The position numbers and the translations under genes are program-made. The notes beneath the pieces are model-generated. The model was given only the letters and a program-made list of their open reading frames with translations, did not search any database and was not told the DNA's origin. DNA of 64,000 nucleotides from Kudoa neothunni (lineage: Eukaryota > Cnidaria), in NCBI GenBank assembly GCA_964304625.1, contig OZ199840.1:6572001-6636000 (forward strand), given 5' to 3'. This document shows, in pieces, positions 60,682 to 64,000 of this stretch. Numbering within the stretch: position 1 is the stretch's first letter; each line of letters opens with the position of its first letter.

Positions 60682-63041
60682 CCCTTTCGTTCCCAATTTT
60701 TTTACTTGAAATTTTTAATGTTAAATTAATTATAAAATTTATACTTTAAACAAAAATTATTTAATAACAGTTTATAGTCTTTTTTAATCTGTCCACTATG
60801 GTGGACACTAGGTATTTATTTATCTCGGCATATTCGCGCATTGGTTACGCGCAAAAAAACACACACATAAAAAATTAAAATTTTAATATATTTTTACAGA
60901 TTGTTATGAAGGTTATAGGAACAATTCCTTTCTTAATACAACAAAATGAATGGCATTTGATACATTTAAATTTGGAAATTTTTGACAAACCCTACATCTT
61001 GAATGTGTTATTATTTCGGGTAAATGTTCAACCATATTCAGAAAAATTTCGTCATTCAAGGAATTAGATCTCGTGCTTCTTTATCGGTACTGGCGTAATT
61101 TATTCAACCATCAGTTTGATTAAGTGAGGGTCTACCACGTTTCGTTTGAGTAGTCATTGTTTGATGGTAGATAAGACATTCACTAACTTTAAAGGAAAAT
61201 CCAACGAATCCATTGCTTCATTCTTATCGGTACGTCTCACAGAACAATTTCGTTTATAAATTAGCCAAGCGTTAACCATACATGTGTTTAGAGCCAACAA
61301 AAGATTCTTAAATAATACTTTCAGCATTTATGTTTCATAACATAAAGTGACATGAGCATATCGAATACGTCCCCCTCGCCCATATTTTGGTTATATTCCT
61401 TAACAACAGTTGGACAAGGAATTTCTACCATTTTTTTCTTAGACTTATCGAATCTCTTTGACATTGAGACTGGCTCAATCAAGGAATGAGTATACGAAAG
61501 GATGACAGCTGACCCATCAAACCATCGTGTTATCGATATTCTATTGCCAGAGTTACGTGCAGAATCATACGAGCCACGTTATTTTTTTAAAATCTTTGTC
61601 ACTACTCAATGGACAACCCTTTACTCTGTCAATACGTACTATACCAATGGAATAGATATTTCTTCGTTTTAAGAAGATTTTGAGCGGGATATGTGTAAAC
61701 CAATTGTCGAAATATGTGAAGTATGGTTCGTTCAACGGTAGACTTTTGCGCAGCTTTATGACAAAATCGCCTGATACAAGACCACAACTTTTGGTAACGG
61801 CAAGTTTTCGTCCATCATAACGATGAAAATCGTAAACCAAACTACCAACACCACATCCCGAAAACATTTGAAACCCACATTTTGTTGGTTTATTGGGGAC
61901 GTATTGCTTGGCCCTACATTTGCCTTTAAACGGGATAATTTGATCGTCAATTTAGTGATTTCTTTCGGGCTCAATCTTTATAAACGATGCTCTGACAGAA
62001 TCTAACAAAGGTCGAATCTTAGCGAATTTGTCGTATTAGGGCGAATTAGGATACGTGATAATTTTACAATTATCCGCGAAGTGCAAGTATTTATATATTT
62101 GTTCAAAACGATTCCTTGAGTAAGAGTCGGAAACGAGGGGATAATTCACAAGTTTCGACCAATAACACCCATACCCAGCATTCTTACTATCCTCATAATA
62201 ATAAAAAACCCCAGATATTTTTCTATTTCCTTAATATCAGTTTAGAAATTAGCATTTTGTTGAGTAGCGTACAGATTTTATTCATATGCAATTTTCGATA
62301 TCAACTCATCCAGGAAAAAATTTTTTGAAATACTCAATGGACAGTATGAGGTCATGCAAGTCGCTGAAAATTATCTCATTGATTTCTAAATTTTCAGCTG
62401 GACTTGGAACATTCTGTTTCTTGCCCCACTTAAAATTTAAAATTTGATTCTCACCGGAACCGCTGGAATCTTGATATGTTTCATCATCCAATTCTGCCAC
62501 GTTATTTTGAATGATAAGATAGTCCTACCCAGCTTCTATCACATCCTGTTCTGAATTATCTGTTTCCGGAAATACAATTACTTCTGTGATGGTTTTTCTT
62601 TTTTGTTTCTGACTAAAAACAACATCGTGGTCGATTAGAATATACTATCGGAGGTCCTCGAAGCCCCAATGTCCACTATAATACCCTCGTGGAGATTTGT
62701 GTGTTTTTTGATATATTTAAATCACAAATTAATTAAATTTCATCTATTAAATATCTACTTCATTTTTGCAATATTAAATTTTCTCAGTAGCATTTTATGA
62801 TTTATTAATACTTATTTTTCCAAATGTTTTAGATTATTTCATCGTTATAAAAAGGGAGGGTTGTATCACAAATAAAAATGACCATAAAGCGTTTATTAAT
62901 ATATTATCTCATTAAATGTATAGAATAATAACTTATGTTTATCATATTCATAAATTATTCTTTAATAATGAATGTGCTTATATATATATATATATGCGAA
63001 TTAATTTTTTTCCCGTAAAGTGGACAATGGGAACGAAAGGG
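60682..63041 (-). mobile_element. piggyBac element, second copy of the CCCTTTCG family
   Basis: 2360 bp between TTAA duplications (60678-60681, 63042-63045) with tips CCCTTTCGTTCCCAAT and CCCTTTCGTTCCCATT. The minus-strand transposase runs from about 62690 to 60905 in broken frames: an N-terminal IDHDVVF segment, RFEQIYKYLHFADN, IDDQIIPFKGKCRAKQYVPN (first Asp), YFDNWFTHIPLKIF (second Asp), NMGEGDVFDMLMSLYVMKHK (third Asp) and a C-terminal finger SRCRVCQ...KCIKCHSFCC. It has more lesions than the copy at 39170-41510 but keeps the residues that copy has lost (the Tyr of KYLHF and the Trp of YFDNW). The opposite-strand hairpin near 60790 (GTCCACTATGGTGGAC) is subterminal. Confidence 0.85.
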
Positions 63042-63045
63042 TTAA

Positions 63046-64000
63046 ATCAAATTTTTTTTATTTCAAGAATCTCATAAAAATTAAAAGTCCTTAAGAGGGC
63101 ATTAAATGATACTTTATCAACCTTAAATTCTGCCAGAGGAATAAATAAACACATTTTTATATATTTAGTCACTGCCACTTAGAGCTTGAAATATTGTTTA
63201 ATTAACTCAAACTTCAATTTAGGAATTACAGTAGTGTGTGGGTCGTACGCAATATGGCTCCAAGTCAATTTTTAAAAATTGACTTGTTTACCACTTATTT
63301 TGGTTTAATTCAAATTTAAATAGATCATTTGTTAATAAATAATTGGTTATCAACAAAATATTAGGGTTAAAAACTTATTGTATGGATCTCATGCAAGAAC
63401 GGCTCGAGCTCAGCGCTTAATCTGAACTTGACAAAAAATAATGGATGGAGTGTCAATTTTAGCGAAACAAAAATACTTTACACTACCGAAAAACTCGAAA
63501 TTATAAGGTTTTACGAGTTTATATCATATAATAAAGATGCTAAGTTCCATGCGATGGAAAAATTTGCCAATAAAATAGCACGATAATAAAAAGGTCTAAA
63601 TGATCGGCTCTATTTTTGTCTTTTCTTGAAAAATAGAATAGACAACTCACTATTTCTAAGAGAAAATAATTTTTATTGCTACTCGGATATTTCTTTTCCG
63701 ACAACAAAAATATTTGTCTAACGTAAGACTGCTACTTTTCTTCGAACACAACCGATGTGCTACAGCCATTGGATCATGGAATTGTCAAAGTTTTAAAATG
63801 ATGCACAAAAGAATTATAATGATGTTATTCATACATCAGATCGAATTTCAAGATTGTGGCTACATTGTAACTAACGCTTTGGACGTTATACATTCGACAA
63901 TAAAATTATGGGAATACATTAAAACGGAAAACATAGTGTTAACTACTTTAGGAAATCATTTTTCCTCCCCGAAAATCCACCAAATTATGATTCCTAAGAT
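63046..64000. other. AT-rich sequence at the window end
   Basis: No gene, RNA or transposon end recognised. A local inverted repeat (AGTCAATTTTTAAAAATTGACT) lies near 63264-63285. Confidence 0.35.

Overview
The window is nuclear DNA of an animal-like eukaryote. It is strongly AT-rich, its genes are split by very short GT-AG introns (mostly 38-100 nt), and the space between genes is filled with decayed cut-and-paste DNA transposons, tRNA-derived SINEs and fold-back repeats. The gene set (CDC42, MTFMT, WDR33, SYVN1/HRD1, HSP110 and a NALF/FAM155-like protein) is metazoan in character. A fast-evolving, AT-rich parasitic animal such as a myxozoan would fit, but nothing in the window proves the lineage. 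The assembly has one 17-base gap (3235-3251) next to a C-rich tract.

Layout. 1-8 kb: a nine-exon methionyl-tRNA formyltransferase gene (+), a 1.56-kb fold-back repeat holding the gap, and a piggyBac remnant with a pogo/Tigger element nested in it. 9.5-10.4 kb: a four-exon CDC42 gene (+). 11.6-17 kb: hAT transposase debris between two permuted hairpin repeats, and an interrupted SINE. 17.4-18 kb: a secreted cysteine-rich NALF/FAM155-like protein (+). 19.1-20.75 kb: a non-autonomous element with inverted repeats of about 230-290 bp. 22.3-25.6 kb: WDR33 (+) and an unidentified multi-pass membrane protein (+). 26.0-27.1 kb: a non-autonomous Tigger-type element. 27.7-31.8 kb: a divergent pair, an unidentified six-exon gene (-) and SYVN1/HRD1 (+).

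32.8-44.4 kb is mostly transposons: a piggyBac carrying a nested SINE, a hAT transposase cut by a second piggyBac at a TTAA, and a Tigger element. 45.3-47.8 kb: an intronless HSP110 gene (+) with a heat-shock element and TATA box in front. 48.1-51.2 kb: a SINE and a Merlin element with terminal repeats of about 280 bp. 51.2-57.2 kb is gene-poor but holds an unidentified three-exon gene (-, 53922-54665). 57.2-57.9 kb: a two-exon secreted protein (-). 58.4-63.0 kb: two more piggyBac copies side by side.

The host genes are housekeeping functions (mitochondrial translation start, polarity signalling, mRNA 3'-end formation, ER-associated degradation, cytosolic protein folding) and do not form one pathway. 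I found no clearly new molecular system. The most interesting content is the layered transposon record, the NALF-like gene, and three spliced genes of unknown function whose exons join in a single open frame.
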